Part shown: one piece after another, positions 23,838 through 32,417 of the stretch
How the letters are laid out: each line of letters begins with the position of its first letter
Numbering within the stretch: the first letter of the stretch is position 1
NCBI RefSeq assembly: GCF_900142645.1
Contig: NZ_FRBP01000015.1
Location: 62,001-126,000, forward strand
Source of the DNA: Eubacterium callanderi
GTDB lineage: Bacteria; Bacillota; Clostridia; Eubacteriales; Eubacteriaceae
Direction of reading: 5' to 3'
Length of the DNA stretch: 64,000 nt
Notes under the pieces: model-generated
Database searches by the model: none
What the model was told of the DNA's origin: nothing
The model's input: only the letters and a program-made list of their open reading frames with translations
Made by a program: the position numbers and the translations under genes

Positions 23838-24587
23838 ATGCTTGCTTTAATCAAAATGGAGTTTTACCAGCTTGTCCGTAACAGGCTGTTTTATCTGATG
23901 GCTGGAATCAGTATTGTTTTCGGGGCTTTGATGAGTTCAGGATATATTGGAGATACGAACCCCTTTGGTGTCCCGATGGCAGATGGATTATCTGTATTCG
24001 GAGGAATGGTCTATGATTCCACCATGTGGCTCATTGTCATTGGGGCGATGAGCGCTCTGATGCTCGGACAGAGCGCCTCAGATAAAACGCTGGCGCTGGC
24101 TGTATCTGCGGGGCACAGCCGCACTTCTGTTTATTTTTGCAAGGCGCTTGTGTTTTTGCTGGCTGTCAATATCGTGATGTTTTTTTATCCCTTTGCGGGA
24201 CTCATTGTCACCGGTGTGGCGCAGGGGTTTGACAAAGGCATTATTGCAGAGCCTTTTGCCCAGTATCTTCTCAGAGTTACCGGTATGGTTTTTCTGGCAA
24301 ACTGCGCGGTTTTCAGCGTTTCAATCCTGTTAATGGCCGTTTTTCAGGATGCGGCCAAGACAACAGCCTGCGCAACGCTGGCCATTATTCTGGAGTCCTT
24401 TGGGATGATATTTTTTCTGTCAAGGAGGATGCCGCCGCTCTGGCTTCCGCCTTATATGGCGAGGGCAGCGGTTTTTACACCTTTGAATATATCCCAGGTT
24501 ATCCTGATTTTGACAGCATGTCTTGGTTTTACGGCTTTACTCCTGGGCGCTGGATATTTTGTGTTCAGGAAGAGAGAGATAAAATAA
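23838..24587 (+). CDS. ABC-2 type permease 3
   Basis: This 249-residue, six-helix membrane protein starts ALIKMEFYQLVRNRLFYLMAG. It is related to the two upstream permeases by length, topology and the AxSAGHSRTSVYxxK segment. AGAGGAG precedes the ATG. Most LanFEG systems have two permeases, so three suggests an expanded subunit set (as in LanFEG plus H types). It is followed 15 bases later by the histidine kinase gene. Confidence 0.83.
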   Translation: MLALIKMEFYQLVRNRLFYLMAGISIVFGALMSSGYIGDTNPFGVPMADGLSVFGGMVYDSTMWLIVIGAMSALMLGQSASDKTLALAVSAGHSRTSVYFCKALVFLLAVNIVMFFYPFAGLIVTGVAQGFDKGIIAEPFAQYLLRVTGMVFLANCAVFSVSILLMAVFQDAAKTTACATLAIILESFGMIFFLSRRMPPLWLPPYMARAAVFTPLNISQVILILTACLGFTALLLGAGYFVFRKREIK

Positions 24588-24602
24588 AACAAAAAGGAAA
24601 GC

Positions 24603-25523
24603 GTGGAGTCAATGTTTGGAATCATCGTGGTTTTAACTGTGGCTGTGGCGGTATTAGCGGTTCGGACAGTGGTTATGCGGCGGGAGATAAGGAGTATGAG
24701 CCGCCAGCTGGAGGACTTATCCTCTGGGCGGACTGAAAAGAAAATCAGCCTGACCCTAGTGGATGCCCGGCTAAACGGACTGGCAGCTCAGATCAATGAA
24801 AATATGGAGCTTCAGAAGCAGCTGCGCATTGACGCGCGAAAAAGCGAACAGCGGCTAAAGGATTCCATCGCGGGTGTTTCCCATGACCTGCGGACACCGC
24901 TGACAGCGATCATCGGTTATATTCAGATGCTTGAGCGCAGCGGACTGAACGGGGAGCAGCAGGAAAAAGCCACGATAATTCTAAAAAAAGCAAATGCCAT
25001 GCGGGAGCTGGTTGAAAGCTTTTTTGAACTCTCCGTCATAGAATCAGGCCAGTCGGAGCTCGCGGAGGAAGCTGTTAATTTTACCAATATTGTCTCAGAA
25101 GCGGTGGTGGATTTTATTCCACGGTTTGAAGTGGCAGAGCTAGAGCCCGATGTTGACCTTGGGGATAAAAGCCTGTATATTGCGGGAGACACCACAGCTC
25201 TTGGGCGCATTGTCCAGAATCTTTTGTCCAACGCCCTTAAGTATACCGCAGGCAGGGTGAAGGTCGCCCTTGAGGAAAGAGACGGAGAAATAATCCTGAC
25301 AGTTGTCAATGAGGTAAGGCCTGACACACCTCCGGATATGGAGCGGATTTTTGAGCGCTTTTACACAGGGGATGATTGCAGAAACAGCGGAAGTGCCGGA
25401 CTGGGGCTTTACATTGTGAAATTGTTGGCGGAAAAAATGCAGGGTGCGGTGAGTGCTTCCCTTGAGAATAAAATGCTGTCGGTTTATGTTGTATTCCAAG
25501 AGGAAAAAAACAAACAGGCTTGA
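24603..25523 (+). CDS. Sensor histidine kinase with a short N-terminal membrane anchor
   Basis: This 306-residue kinase has one obvious N-terminal hydrophobic helix (about 4-22) and a coiled segment. It continues with a HisKA box SHDLRTPLTAIIGY (phosphoacceptor His about 93), N box QNLLSNALKYT, F/G region IFERFYTGDD and GLGLYIVKLL. It lacks an extracellular domain, so it probably senses through the neighbouring ABC permeases, as proposed for BceS- and LanK-like kinases. GTG 24603 (AAGGA four bases before) or ATG 24612 could be the start. The last codons overlap the terminator hairpin. Confidence 0.88.
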   Translation: MESMFGIIVVLTVAVAVLAVRTVVMRREIRSMSRQLEDLSSGRTEKKISLTLVDARLNGLAAQINENMELQKQLRIDARKSEQRLKDSIAGVSHDLRTPLTAIIGYIQMLERSGLNGEQQEKATIILKKANAMRELVESFFELSVIESGQSELAEEAVNFTNIVSEAVVDFIPRFEVAELEPDVDLGDKSLYIAGDTTALGRIVQNLLSNALKYTAGRVKVALEERDGEIILTVVNEVRPDTPPDMERIFERFYTGDDCRNSGSAGLGLYIVKLLAEKMQGAVSASLENKMLSVYVVFQEEKNKQA

Positions 25524-25550
25524 AGCGATTGCTTTCAAGCCTGTTTTTTA
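25512..25550. terminator. Bidirectional terminator after the kinase gene
   Basis: AAACAGGCTTGAAAG-type arms (25513 onward) pair across a GCGATTGC region and end in a T run. The left arm includes the kinase stop codon. It also serves the convergent GntR gene. Confidence 0.85.
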
Positions 25551-26204
25551 TATCTGCCCATAATACAGAATCTGGTTTCTGGCATAGTCAAAGTATTCAT
25601 CCAGCAGATGGTCGGTGTGGTCATAGGCCTCATCGGTGATGGACTGGTTGAGCTGATGAATAAAGCCGACGGTAGTCTGTGTCTTCTTCGGGATGGCTGT
25701 GGGATGTGTCATTTTATTGTAAACAGACGTGCTGATTACGCGTTCCCAGGAGGTGTTATAGACAACGGTCAGCTGGCTGTTGCCTGCGCTGGCGATAAAG
25801 CAGCTGTTGTATTGATGGGTTTTTTCAATATAGGACGCGTACTGGCGCTCATTCCGGAGGATCTGGGCCTCATCACCGAGGCGCTTTAAGGCGGCAATAT
25901 CAAAAATGGTTTCGCCGTTTTTGACTTTTTTAACAGCGCTGTGCTCAAACAGGATCATCATTTCCAGAATATCCACCATTTCGCGGCTGGAGGTTTCCCG
26001 GATGGAGATGCCCCGGTTTTTATGATAGGTAATAAAACCTTCGTACTCCAGCTGTTTCAGGGCATAGCGCACTGGTGTGCGGCTCATGCCGAGCCCCTGG
26101 GACAGGGAGGCCTCGGATAAAATATCCCCTGGGATCAGCACGCCGGCCAGGATTTTTTCCTTGAGCTGTCTGTAGGCGTCTTCTTCTCTGTTTTGAATTT
26201 TCAT
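25548..26204 (-). CDS. GntR family regulator (FadR/FCD-like)
   Basis: This 218-residue protein has an N-terminal winged HTH (AYRQLKEKILAGVLIPGDILSEASLSQGLGMSRTPVRYALKQLEYEGFI pattern, about 8-65) and an all-helical C-terminal effector domain of FCD type. ATG 26204 is chosen because GGAGAAAAGGACT precedes it; an upstream ATG at 26219 lies inside that site. It is divergent from the phosphodiesterase/Ugp-like operon, with palindromes in the 173-base gap, so it is the likely local repressor, presumably released by a substrate of the transporter (inference). Confidence 0.88.
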   Translation of the reverse strand: MKIQNREEDAYRQLKEKILAGVLIPGDILSEASLSQGLGMSRTPVRYALKQLEYEGFITYHKNRGISIRETSSREMVDILEMMILFEHSAVKKVKNGETIFDIAALKRLGDEAQILRNERQYASYIEKTHQYNSCFIASAGNSQLTVVYNTSWERVISTSVYNKMTHPTAIPKKTQTTVGFIHQLNQSITDEAYDHTDHLLDEYFDYARNQILYYGQI

Positions 26205-26233
26205 AGTCCTTTTCTCCATTAACCGATTATTAA

Positions 26234-26286
26234 CGTTAAATTAACGGGTTTGTGATATTTCATATCGAATACGAGTAGTATACTAC
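26234..26286. promoter_or_regulatory. Candidate GntR operators in the divergent control region
   Basis: CGTTAAATTAACG (26234-26246) is a 13-base symmetric element and GTAGTATACTAC (26275-26286) is a perfect 12-bp palindrome. Both lie between the GntR gene and the phosphodiesterase gene. Their centres are about 40 bp apart. Confidence 0.5.
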
Positions 26287-26377
26287 AGGTGTCCGACACG
26301 GTGAGGTTGGTATTATCATATAATAATTACGGCAGAAAAACAAGTATTCAAATCGATAAATATCTAAAAAGGAGAAA

Positions 26378-27238
26378 ATGATGAAGACAATCACTTTCGC
26401 ACATCTTTCCGATCTGCACATTCTAAAGGACTATGGCAACTCAATGTTTAAGGACATGGTGTGCCATATGGAAAAAAAGCCCTGCGAGGTTCTTGAAGGA
26501 ATTGCCGGTTGGCTCAGGGGTAATGCCGGAAAACTGGACTTTGTTCTTTTGACTGGTGATCTGGTTCATGAGGGCGGCGCAGATGAATACCGTTACCTGA
26601 AAATGCTTTTGGAAGAATATTTTGATGGCACGCCGGTCTGTCCGGTTCTTGGAAATCATGACAGGGTGGCAGCTTTCCACGAGGGCTATGAAAACAGAGA
26701 GCCAGACACAGAGCCTGTATGCTATGCAAGAGAATTTGACGGGCTCCAGCTCATCGTGCTGGACTCCAGCGTTGGCTGTGATGCCACGCATCATTCCGGG
26801 CGCTTTGACGAGGCGCAGTTTGTATTTCTCGAAAAGGCACTGGAAAAAAAGATGCCCCGCGGGCATATCGTCGCTTTTCACCACCCGGCCTTTGACGAGT
26901 GGGCAGACGAACGGGTCAGCGCCTTTGGCGTGGAAGGCTCCGAACGGCTTAAAGAGATTATCAGCGGAAAAAATGTCCTGGCGCTGCTGAGCGGACACAC
27001 GCATGAAAATATCAATACCACTTTTTATGGCGTACCAGCCTATACAGCTGAGAGCACCGCTTTTGGTGTGGCCCTCAATGAAAAGGGGATGTACATGACC
27101 CCGGCAGCAGGCTTTAATCTCTGCACGGTAACAGACCGTACGCTTCGGGTTGAGACCCTGTCTTATCCGCCGAATGACCAGCCTATTACAGAGCCTATCC
27201 CTCTGGAAGCGCTTGGACAGATGATGAAAAACGCGTAA
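26378..27238 (+). CDS. Metallophosphoesterase (cyclic/glycero-phosphodiesterase-like)
   Basis: This 286-residue cytoplasmic protein has all calcineurin-like metal motifs in order: LSDLH (9-13), LTGDLVHEG, LGNHDR, FHHPAFDE and LSGHTHENI. The spacing resembles class III phosphodiesterases such as CpdA and the glycerophosphodiesterase GpdQ. No signal peptide is seen. It is the first gene of an operon with a Ugp-like importer and a tyrosine-phosphatase-like enzyme, so it may cleave an imported phosphodiester such as a glycerophosphodiester (inference). GGAG precedes two consecutive ATGs (26378, 26381); either could be used. Confidence 0.87.
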   Translation: MMKTITFAHLSDLHILKDYGNSMFKDMVCHMEKKPCEVLEGIAGWLRGNAGKLDFVLLTGDLVHEGGADEYRYLKMLLEEYFDGTPVCPVLGNHDRVAAFHEGYENREPDTEPVCYAREFDGLQLIVLDSSVGCDATHHSGRFDEAQFVFLEKALEKKMPRGHIVAFHHPAFDEWADERVSAFGVEGSERLKEIISGKNVLALLSGHTHENINTTFYGVPAYTAESTAFGVALNEKGMYMTPAAGFNLCTVTDRTLRVETLSYPPNDQPITEPIPLEALGQMMKNA

Positions 27239-27264
27239 GCGGCATAAAGAAAAGGAGCAATGAG

Positions 27265-28608
27265 ATGAATAAATTTGTTAAGGGCATTTTAGGCGTTATT
27301 TTGTCGGCAGCGGTCGCAGGCACAACCCTGGCAGGCTGCGGCAGTACAGGCACCGGAGGAGCCGGAAGTAATTCGGGTGTCAATGCGTCATCAGGAAAGC
27401 TTGACCCCAACAATCCCACCGAGATTACCTTTTATTCTTACAGTTTGGGATACCCAACCATGAAAGCGGGCATGGAGCATTTGATCAGCAGCTTTAATGA
27501 GACAGTCGGTAAGGAAAAGGGTGTTGTCGTTAAGGGCGTTGTGGACAACAACATGAGCCAGAACAGCGCGGATATCGCCGCGGGTATGGAGGTGGATATT
27601 GTCCAGCACGCTTTTGGAATGCTGGACGCTTCCCGGCTGAACCTTGGCTTTAAATCCTATGAAGAGCTGTTTCCTGCGGATGAGTTGGCAGAGCATACAG
27701 GTCAGATGATTCCAAATGCTCTGGAACTCGGGAAAATTGACGGGCAGATGTACGGGCTGGCTTTTACCTTCAGCACGCCGATCCTCTACATCAACAAAGG
27801 GCTTTTTGAACAGGCAGGCCTGGATACCATAAACCTGCCAAAGACCTGGGATGACGTCTACAAAGCAGCGGTACAGATCAAGGAAAAAACCGGTAAAGAC
27901 GGCTTTGGCCTCGCGCCGGATAATGGCTGGATCAGCGAGGGCCTGATCTTTTCAAGCGGGGGTGAGGTGCTGAGCAGCGATAAAACCGAGGCGAAGTTTG
28001 ACAGCCCGGAAGCTGTTGAGGCTTATGAAATGTGGAATAAGCTCTACAGCAGCGGCGCAGCCGTAAAAGGCAGCGACAAGGATGTCATGGATGCTTTTAT
28101 GGCTGGCAACGTGGCAATGAATCTCCAGTCCACTTCTCTGCTCAGCGGTTACCAGAGCGCGGCAAAGGCCGGCGGCTGGGAGCTGTTAGGCGCAGAAATG
28201 CCGCAGTTTGGTGATAAAGCCTCTGTTCCGGTCAATTCCGGGAGCTGCCTGGCAGTCCGTTCAGATGATCCGACCAAGTCTGCGGCTGAATGGGAGTTTA
28301 TCAAATATGCTACCGGAAAGGAAGGCTACACCATCATCACTTCTGAAATCGGCTATCTGCCGCTGAGAATGGATATTACCGAAGATCCGGCCTATCTCAA
28401 GGATTTTGTGGACGCCAACCCCATTGTCAAAACAAACCTGAAGCAGCTTGAAAGGATCAAACCGGTGACCATCTGGCCAGGAACTGGAGCAAAGGAGGAG
28501 TATCAAGTATTCCTTGATGCTACTGTCAAGTCCATCACTGAAGGCAATGTTCAGAATGTTCTATCGGACGCTGCCAAACAGATGAATGACCTTCTAAAGA
28601 ACAATTAA
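27265..28608 (+). CDS. Ugp-like ABC transporter substrate-binding lipoprotein
   Basis: This 447-residue protein has a signal peptide and lipobox LAGC (Cys about 24), a Gly/Ser-rich linker, and an SBP_bac_1/8-type fold. Typical landmarks are ITFYSYSLGYPTMKAG, IDGQMYGLAFTFSTPILYINKGLF and AAEWEFIKYATGKEGY. The closest family style is UgpB (sn-glycerol-3-phosphate / glycerophosphodiester binding). It follows the phosphodiesterase by 26 bases with AAAGGAG before the ATG. It should capture the operon's substrate outside the membrane; the phosphodiester specificity is inferred from neighbours. Confidence 0.88.
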   Translation: MNKFVKGILGVILSAAVAGTTLAGCGSTGTGGAGSNSGVNASSGKLDPNNPTEITFYSYSLGYPTMKAGMEHLISSFNETVGKEKGVVVKGVVDNNMSQNSADIAAGMEVDIVQHAFGMLDASRLNLGFKSYEELFPADELAEHTGQMIPNALELGKIDGQMYGLAFTFSTPILYINKGLFEQAGLDTINLPKTWDDVYKAAVQIKEKTGKDGFGLAPDNGWISEGLIFSSGGEVLSSDKTEAKFDSPEAVEAYEMWNKLYSSGAAVKGSDKDVMDAFMAGNVAMNLQSTSLLSGYQSAAKAGGWELLGAEMPQFGDKASVPVNSGSCLAVRSDDPTKSAAEWEFIKYATGKEGYTIITSEIGYLPLRMDITEDPAYLKDFVDANPIVKTNLKQLERIKPVTIWPGTGAKEEYQVFLDATVKSITEGNVQNVLSDAAKQMNDLLKNN

Positions 28609-28626
28609 CAATAAGGTGATGCGCAG

Positions 28627-29601
28627 ATGAAAAATTTTTTAAAGCTTCCGGCCCAGGTTTATACCCTGGCGCCGGATATTGAAAGGGCAGGTGAGCGGAT
28701 AAAGCCAAGGCCGAAATTTAAGTTTAATTATAAACCCTGGCTGTTTCTGCTGCCCGCACTTGTGCTCATTGCCTTCTGGCTCTACAGGCCTCTGGCAGAG
28801 ACTGTCTACTACGCCTTTCACAGCTGGGGAATGGTGCCGGGAACCGTACCGAGGTTTGTGGGTATCTCCAATTTTACCAAGCTGCTGACCAGCAAGGATT
28901 TCTTTACCTCCATTGGAAACACCGTCTTTTATATCGTTGGCCTGCTGCCCTTTTCGGTGATTATTCCGCTGTTTTTGGCGTCTGCCACCAACGACCTTCC
29001 GTCAAAGGCCAAGAATTTTTACCGCGCCCTGTTTTTTATTCCAATGATTATGGCGCCGGTTGCCACAGCCACCATCTGGCGGTGGCTGCTGAACCCAAGC
29101 AGCGGGCTTATCAATCAACTCATCGTGGGTCTGGGAATCAGTGATACCAATATCTCTTTTTTCCTGACAGAAGGCGTGGCGCGCATGACGATTCTGCTCA
29201 TCACAGGCTGGAAAATGATTGGTTTCAGCACCTTGATGTTTTCGGCGGCACTGACAGGAATTAACCGGGATTACTTTGAGGCGGCACGTCTTGACGGAGC
29301 ATCCAAGCTGCGCCAGTTTACGACCATCACCCTGCCGCTGATCTCGCCCACTGTCATTTTTATGATGATGATGAGCATTCTTTTTGCCAGCCAGTGGACC
29401 TTTGCCTATATTGATCTGCTGACGCAGGGAGGCCCGTACGGTACCACCACCAATATTTACTATGAGATGTACAAGTACGGCTTTTCATCCCTGAACGTGG
29501 GCATGAGCTCAGCCTCTGCGGTAATCTTCTTCATTATTTTCGGGATCATCGCCCTGCTGCTAAACCGGCTTTCGGCCAGGTTTGTATTTTATGATAATTA
29601 G
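28627..29601 (+). CDS. Ugp-like ABC transporter permease A
   Basis: This 324-residue inner-membrane permease has six helices after a long cytoplasmic N-terminus (about 40 residues). The BPD_transp_1 coupling loop is YFEAARLDGASKLRQFTTITLPLI (about 215-238). Sequence such as ALFFIPMIMAPVATATIWRWLLNP is typical of MalF/UgpA carbohydrate-type permeases. AAGGTGATGCGC precedes the ATG. It forms the translocation pore with the next gene's product. Confidence 0.92.
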   Translation: MKNFLKLPAQVYTLAPDIERAGERIKPRPKFKFNYKPWLFLLPALVLIAFWLYRPLAETVYYAFHSWGMVPGTVPRFVGISNFTKLLTSKDFFTSIGNTVFYIVGLLPFSVIIPLFLASATNDLPSKAKNFYRALFFIPMIMAPVATATIWRWLLNPSSGLINQLIVGLGISDTNISFFLTEGVARMTILLITGWKMIGFSTLMFSAALTGINRDYFEAARLDGASKLRQFTTITLPLISPTVIFMMMMSILFASQWTFAYIDLLTQGGPYGTTTNIYYEMYKYGFSSLNVGMSSASAVIFFIIFGIIALLLNRLSARFVFYDN

Positions 29602-29610
29602 GAGGCCACT

Positions 29611-30444
29611 ATGAAAGCAACAACCATAAAAGCCAGCCGCAAGGCCTCGGCCGGAGTAAAGCACGCGCTGCTGATCCTGCTCAGCTTTATCGCAGTGTTT
29701 CCCCTGTACTGGATGATTGTCTCTTCCTTTAAGAATGAAGCGGAGATTTTTGGCTCGGCACTGCTGCCCACAGCGCCGACCTTTAGCAATTATATCTACG
29801 CCTTTCAGAGCATGCCTATCTGGCGGATGCTTGGCAATTCGATTGTCATGTCGGTCTTGATGACGACGCTGCAGCTGTGTACCAGCCTGCTGGCGGCCTA
29901 TGCGCTGACGCGTTGGGACTTCAAAGGTAAAAAGCTGATCTATGGGCTGCTGAGTCTATGCTGGCTCATACCTGTGCAGGCCATCATGATTCCCAACTAT
30001 GTGACCATTGTCAATATGGGGCTGAAGGAAAACCTGCTGGGAATTGTGCTGCCGACGGCAGCCACAGCCTTTGCGATTCTGAATCTCTTTCAGGTTTTTG
30101 AAGCCTTTCCAAGAGCGCTCATTGATGCGGCCCGTATGGACGGCGACAGTGAGTGGGGAATCCTGACCCGCGTTATTCTGCCAAACATTAAGGCTTCTGT
30201 GGCCTCCCTGGGAATTTTACTGTTCATCAATTCCTGGAACGATTATATGTGGCCCATGCTCATTACATCAAAGCTGGAGAATGCCCCGATACAGATTGGC
30301 CTGCGGACTTTTGTCAGCTCAGATACCAATATGTGGGGGGCTTTGATGGCGGCCACTACAATTTCATGTATTCCCATTCTGCTGCTCTATCTTTTTATGC
30401 AGCGGCAGATTGTTGACTCTTTTGTGAAATGGGGGATTAAGTAA
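29611..30444 (+). CDS. Ugp-like ABC transporter permease E
   Basis: This 277-residue permease has six helices and the MalG/UgpE-type coupling loop RALIDAARMDGDSEWGILTRVILP (about 165-190). The end FMQRQIVDSFVKWGIK resembles the ...QRYFVxGxxxGAVKG end of the family, here shortened. It lies ten bases after permease A with AGGAGG at the junction, and is followed three bases later by the phosphatase gene. Confidence 0.92.
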   Translation: MKATTIKASRKASAGVKHALLILLSFIAVFPLYWMIVSSFKNEAEIFGSALLPTAPTFSNYIYAFQSMPIWRMLGNSIVMSVLMTTLQLCTSLLAAYALTRWDFKGKKLIYGLLSLCWLIPVQAIMIPNYVTIVNMGLKENLLGIVLPTAATAFAILNLFQVFEAFPRALIDAARMDGDSEWGILTRVILPNIKASVASLGILLFINSWNDYMWPMLITSKLENAPIQIGLRTFVSSDTNMWGALMAATTISCIPILLLYLFMQRQIVDSFVKWGIK

Positions 30445-30447
30445 ACC

Positions 30448-31191
30448 ATGCTTGACTATAAAGAATACCAGATCGAATTGGATGGATGTCACAACTTTCG
30501 AGATCTCGGCGGTTTTCCAGGGAGAGACGGTACTACCGGCTATAAGGTAGCCTACCGGGCGGACGCTCTGGGTGAGCTGTCCGAGCGGGATGTTACCTGC
30601 ATGAAGGATTTGGGAATATCCACAGTCATTGACCTGAGAACGCCGGAGGAGCGGAGCACAGTGCCGGACGTGATAGCTTCAGATGGGGATTTTGACTATA
30701 TTACACTGTCCCTTATGAACCAGAGTGCTGCTGATTTAGAAAATATCACACAACTGCCAACGCTGACGGAATTATACATTGACCTGCTGGAAAACCAGTC
30801 CGCTGGATTTAAAAAAATTGGTCAGATTATTTTAAATGCGCCCGGCGGCGTGGTGTTCCACTGCACTGCGGGCAAAGACCGAACCGGAGTGACCGCGGCG
30901 CTGCTGCTGGAACTTGCGGGAGTAGACCGGCGCCTCATAGTGGACAGCTATGCTAAAAGTGCGGAGCTTATGCGTGAAAAATTCCGGCGGATGCAGCCCC
31001 CAGGTCTTCCCAAAAGTGAGGCGATGGACCTGGTGGCAGCCCGGCTTTTGGGCTCAGAACCCGAATATATGGAAAAAACGCTGGACTATCTGGAACGGTA
31101 TTTTAAAAGCGCCAGGCAGTATTTTCTGGAAGCTGGCCTTTCTGCCGGAGAGGCAGAAGACCTGAAGAAAAGGCTTGTGAGAGGAGTATAA
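30448..31191 (+). CDS. Tyrosine phosphatase-like (DSP/PTP3 family) phosphatase
   Basis: This 247-residue soluble protein has the P-loop HCTAGKDRTG (about 137-146; nucleophile Cys and Arg of CX5R), an N-terminal NFRDLGGFPG motif, and a DLRTPEER segment. These features define the bacterial Y_phosphatase3 family, which acts on phosphotyrosine, phosphoinositides or small phosphomonoesters. Its place between permease and ATPase genes of a Ugp-like importer suggests a metabolic role (removing phosphate after the phosphodiesterase step) rather than signalling. That is inference. Confidence 0.87.
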   Translation: MLDYKEYQIELDGCHNFRDLGGFPGRDGTTGYKVAYRADALGELSERDVTCMKDLGISTVIDLRTPEERSTVPDVIASDGDFDYITLSLMNQSAADLENITQLPTLTELYIDLLENQSAGFKKIGQIILNAPGGVVFHCTAGKDRTGVTAALLLELAGVDRRLIVDSYAKSAELMREKFRRMQPPGLPKSEAMDLVAARLLGSEPEYMEKTLDYLERYFKSARQYFLEAGLSAGEAEDLKKRLVRGV

Positions 31192-31194
31192 AGC

Positions 31195-32229
31195 ATGGGA
31201 AAAATAGCGATAGAGCATCTCGTGAAGAACTTTAATAAAACCAAGGTACTAAAGGATATCTCTCTGGAAATAGAGGATGGCTCCTTTACAATTCTGCTGG
31301 GACCGTCGGGCTGCGGAAAATCAACGCTGCTTCGGATTATCGCAGGTCTTGAGACGCCTACATCCGGCAGGCTTTTCATCGACGATAAAGATGTGACCGA
31401 CAGCGAGCCGAAGGACCGGGAGATCGCCATGGTTTTTCAGAACTATGCCCTTTATCCCCATATGAGTGTTTTTAAAAATGTGGAGTATGGACTGAAGATT
31501 AAGAAAATTCCAAAAGAGAAACGCAGAAAAATGGTAGACGACGTCTTGAAGATGGTTGATCTGTCGGACCAGGCAGAAAAGCTGCCCGCCCAGATGTCCG
31601 GCGGCCAGCGTCAGCGTGTGGCGCTGGCCCGGGCCATTGTCAAAGACCCGCGGGTTTTTCTCATGGATGAGCCTTTGTCCAATCTGGACGCTAAGCTCAG
31701 AACTCAGATGCGCTTTGAGCTCATCGAAATGTATAAAAAGGTCAAAAATACCTTTCTATACGTCACCCACGACCAGGTTGAGGCAATGTCCATGGGAACT
31801 TATATCGTAGTCATGAACCAGGGGGAGATTATGCAGAAGGGAACCCCGAAGGAGATATACACCAACCCTGCCAACCTTTTTGTGGCGCAGTTTATTGGCG
31901 CGCCGCCCGCTAATATTATTGATATGAACCATTTTTATCTTGGGGTACGTCCGGAAAATATTAAAATCGGAAGTACCGGCAGGGAGGACGCCTTTTGCCT
32001 GCCAGCCTCTGTTCTGTCAAAGGAAGAGCTGGGCGGAGAGTCCATCTATCATCTAGAGACGCGCTTTGGCAAGGTTAATGTCAAGACGCCGACCTGCTGG
32101 AATAACCTGCCGCCGCAGATAGATCTGGCCTTTGATCGCAGTGACGCCATGCTGTTTGGCAAAGATGGCAGCCGTATGGGCGTGACTGGTGACGAGGTAC
32201 AGGCGCTTGAGAATATGCTGGCGTCTTAG
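31195..32229 (+). CDS. Ugp/Mal-type ABC transporter ATP-binding protein
   Basis: This 344-residue ATPase of the MalK/UgpC group has Walker A GPSGCGKST (about 37), Q-loop MVFQNYALYPHMSV, signature MSGGQRQRVALARAI and Walker B FLMDEPLSNLDAKLR. The switch His lies in YVTHDQVEAMSMG, and a C-terminal TOBE-type regulatory domain follows (about 235-344) with LGVRPENIKIG. It is the last gene of the six-gene operon and lies four bases after the phosphatase stop with GAGAGGAG upstream. It powers import for the binding protein and two permeases. Confidence 0.93.
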   Translation: MGKIAIEHLVKNFNKTKVLKDISLEIEDGSFTILLGPSGCGKSTLLRIIAGLETPTSGRLFIDDKDVTDSEPKDREIAMVFQNYALYPHMSVFKNVEYGLKIKKIPKEKRRKMVDDVLKMVDLSDQAEKLPAQMSGGQRQRVALARAIVKDPRVFLMDEPLSNLDAKLRTQMRFELIEMYKKVKNTFLYVTHDQVEAMSMGTYIVVMNQGEIMQKGTPKEIYTNPANLFVAQFIGAPPANIIDMNHFYLGVRPENIKIGSTGREDAFCLPASVLSKEELGGESIYHLETRFGKVNVKTPTCWNNLPPQIDLAFDRSDAMLFGKDGSRMGVTGDEVQALENMLAS

Positions 32230-32264
32230 TAAAAAAGCCTAATACACATTTCTTTTCCTTATTT

Positions 32265-32302
32265 TAAGAGGCAGTCCCGGTAAAGCGGCGGCGGCCTCTT
32301 AT
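32265..32302 (+). terminator. Terminator of the Ugp-like operon
   Basis: AAGAGGC and GCCTCTT flank a GC-rich internal region and are followed by ATTTTTG. The stem has an internal loop, so strength is uncertain. The rest of the 188-base gap to the ClC gene shows only A/T-rich promoter-like sequence. Confidence 0.6.
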
Positions 32303-32417
32303 TTTTGTATTAAATTTTTTAAGAAAAACCATTTATAGAAGGCGTAAAAAGTCCTCAATATTTGTATATTTTTTCAAATTATGGTAAACTTATAAAGATT
32401 TCTAAGGAAATTTAAAG

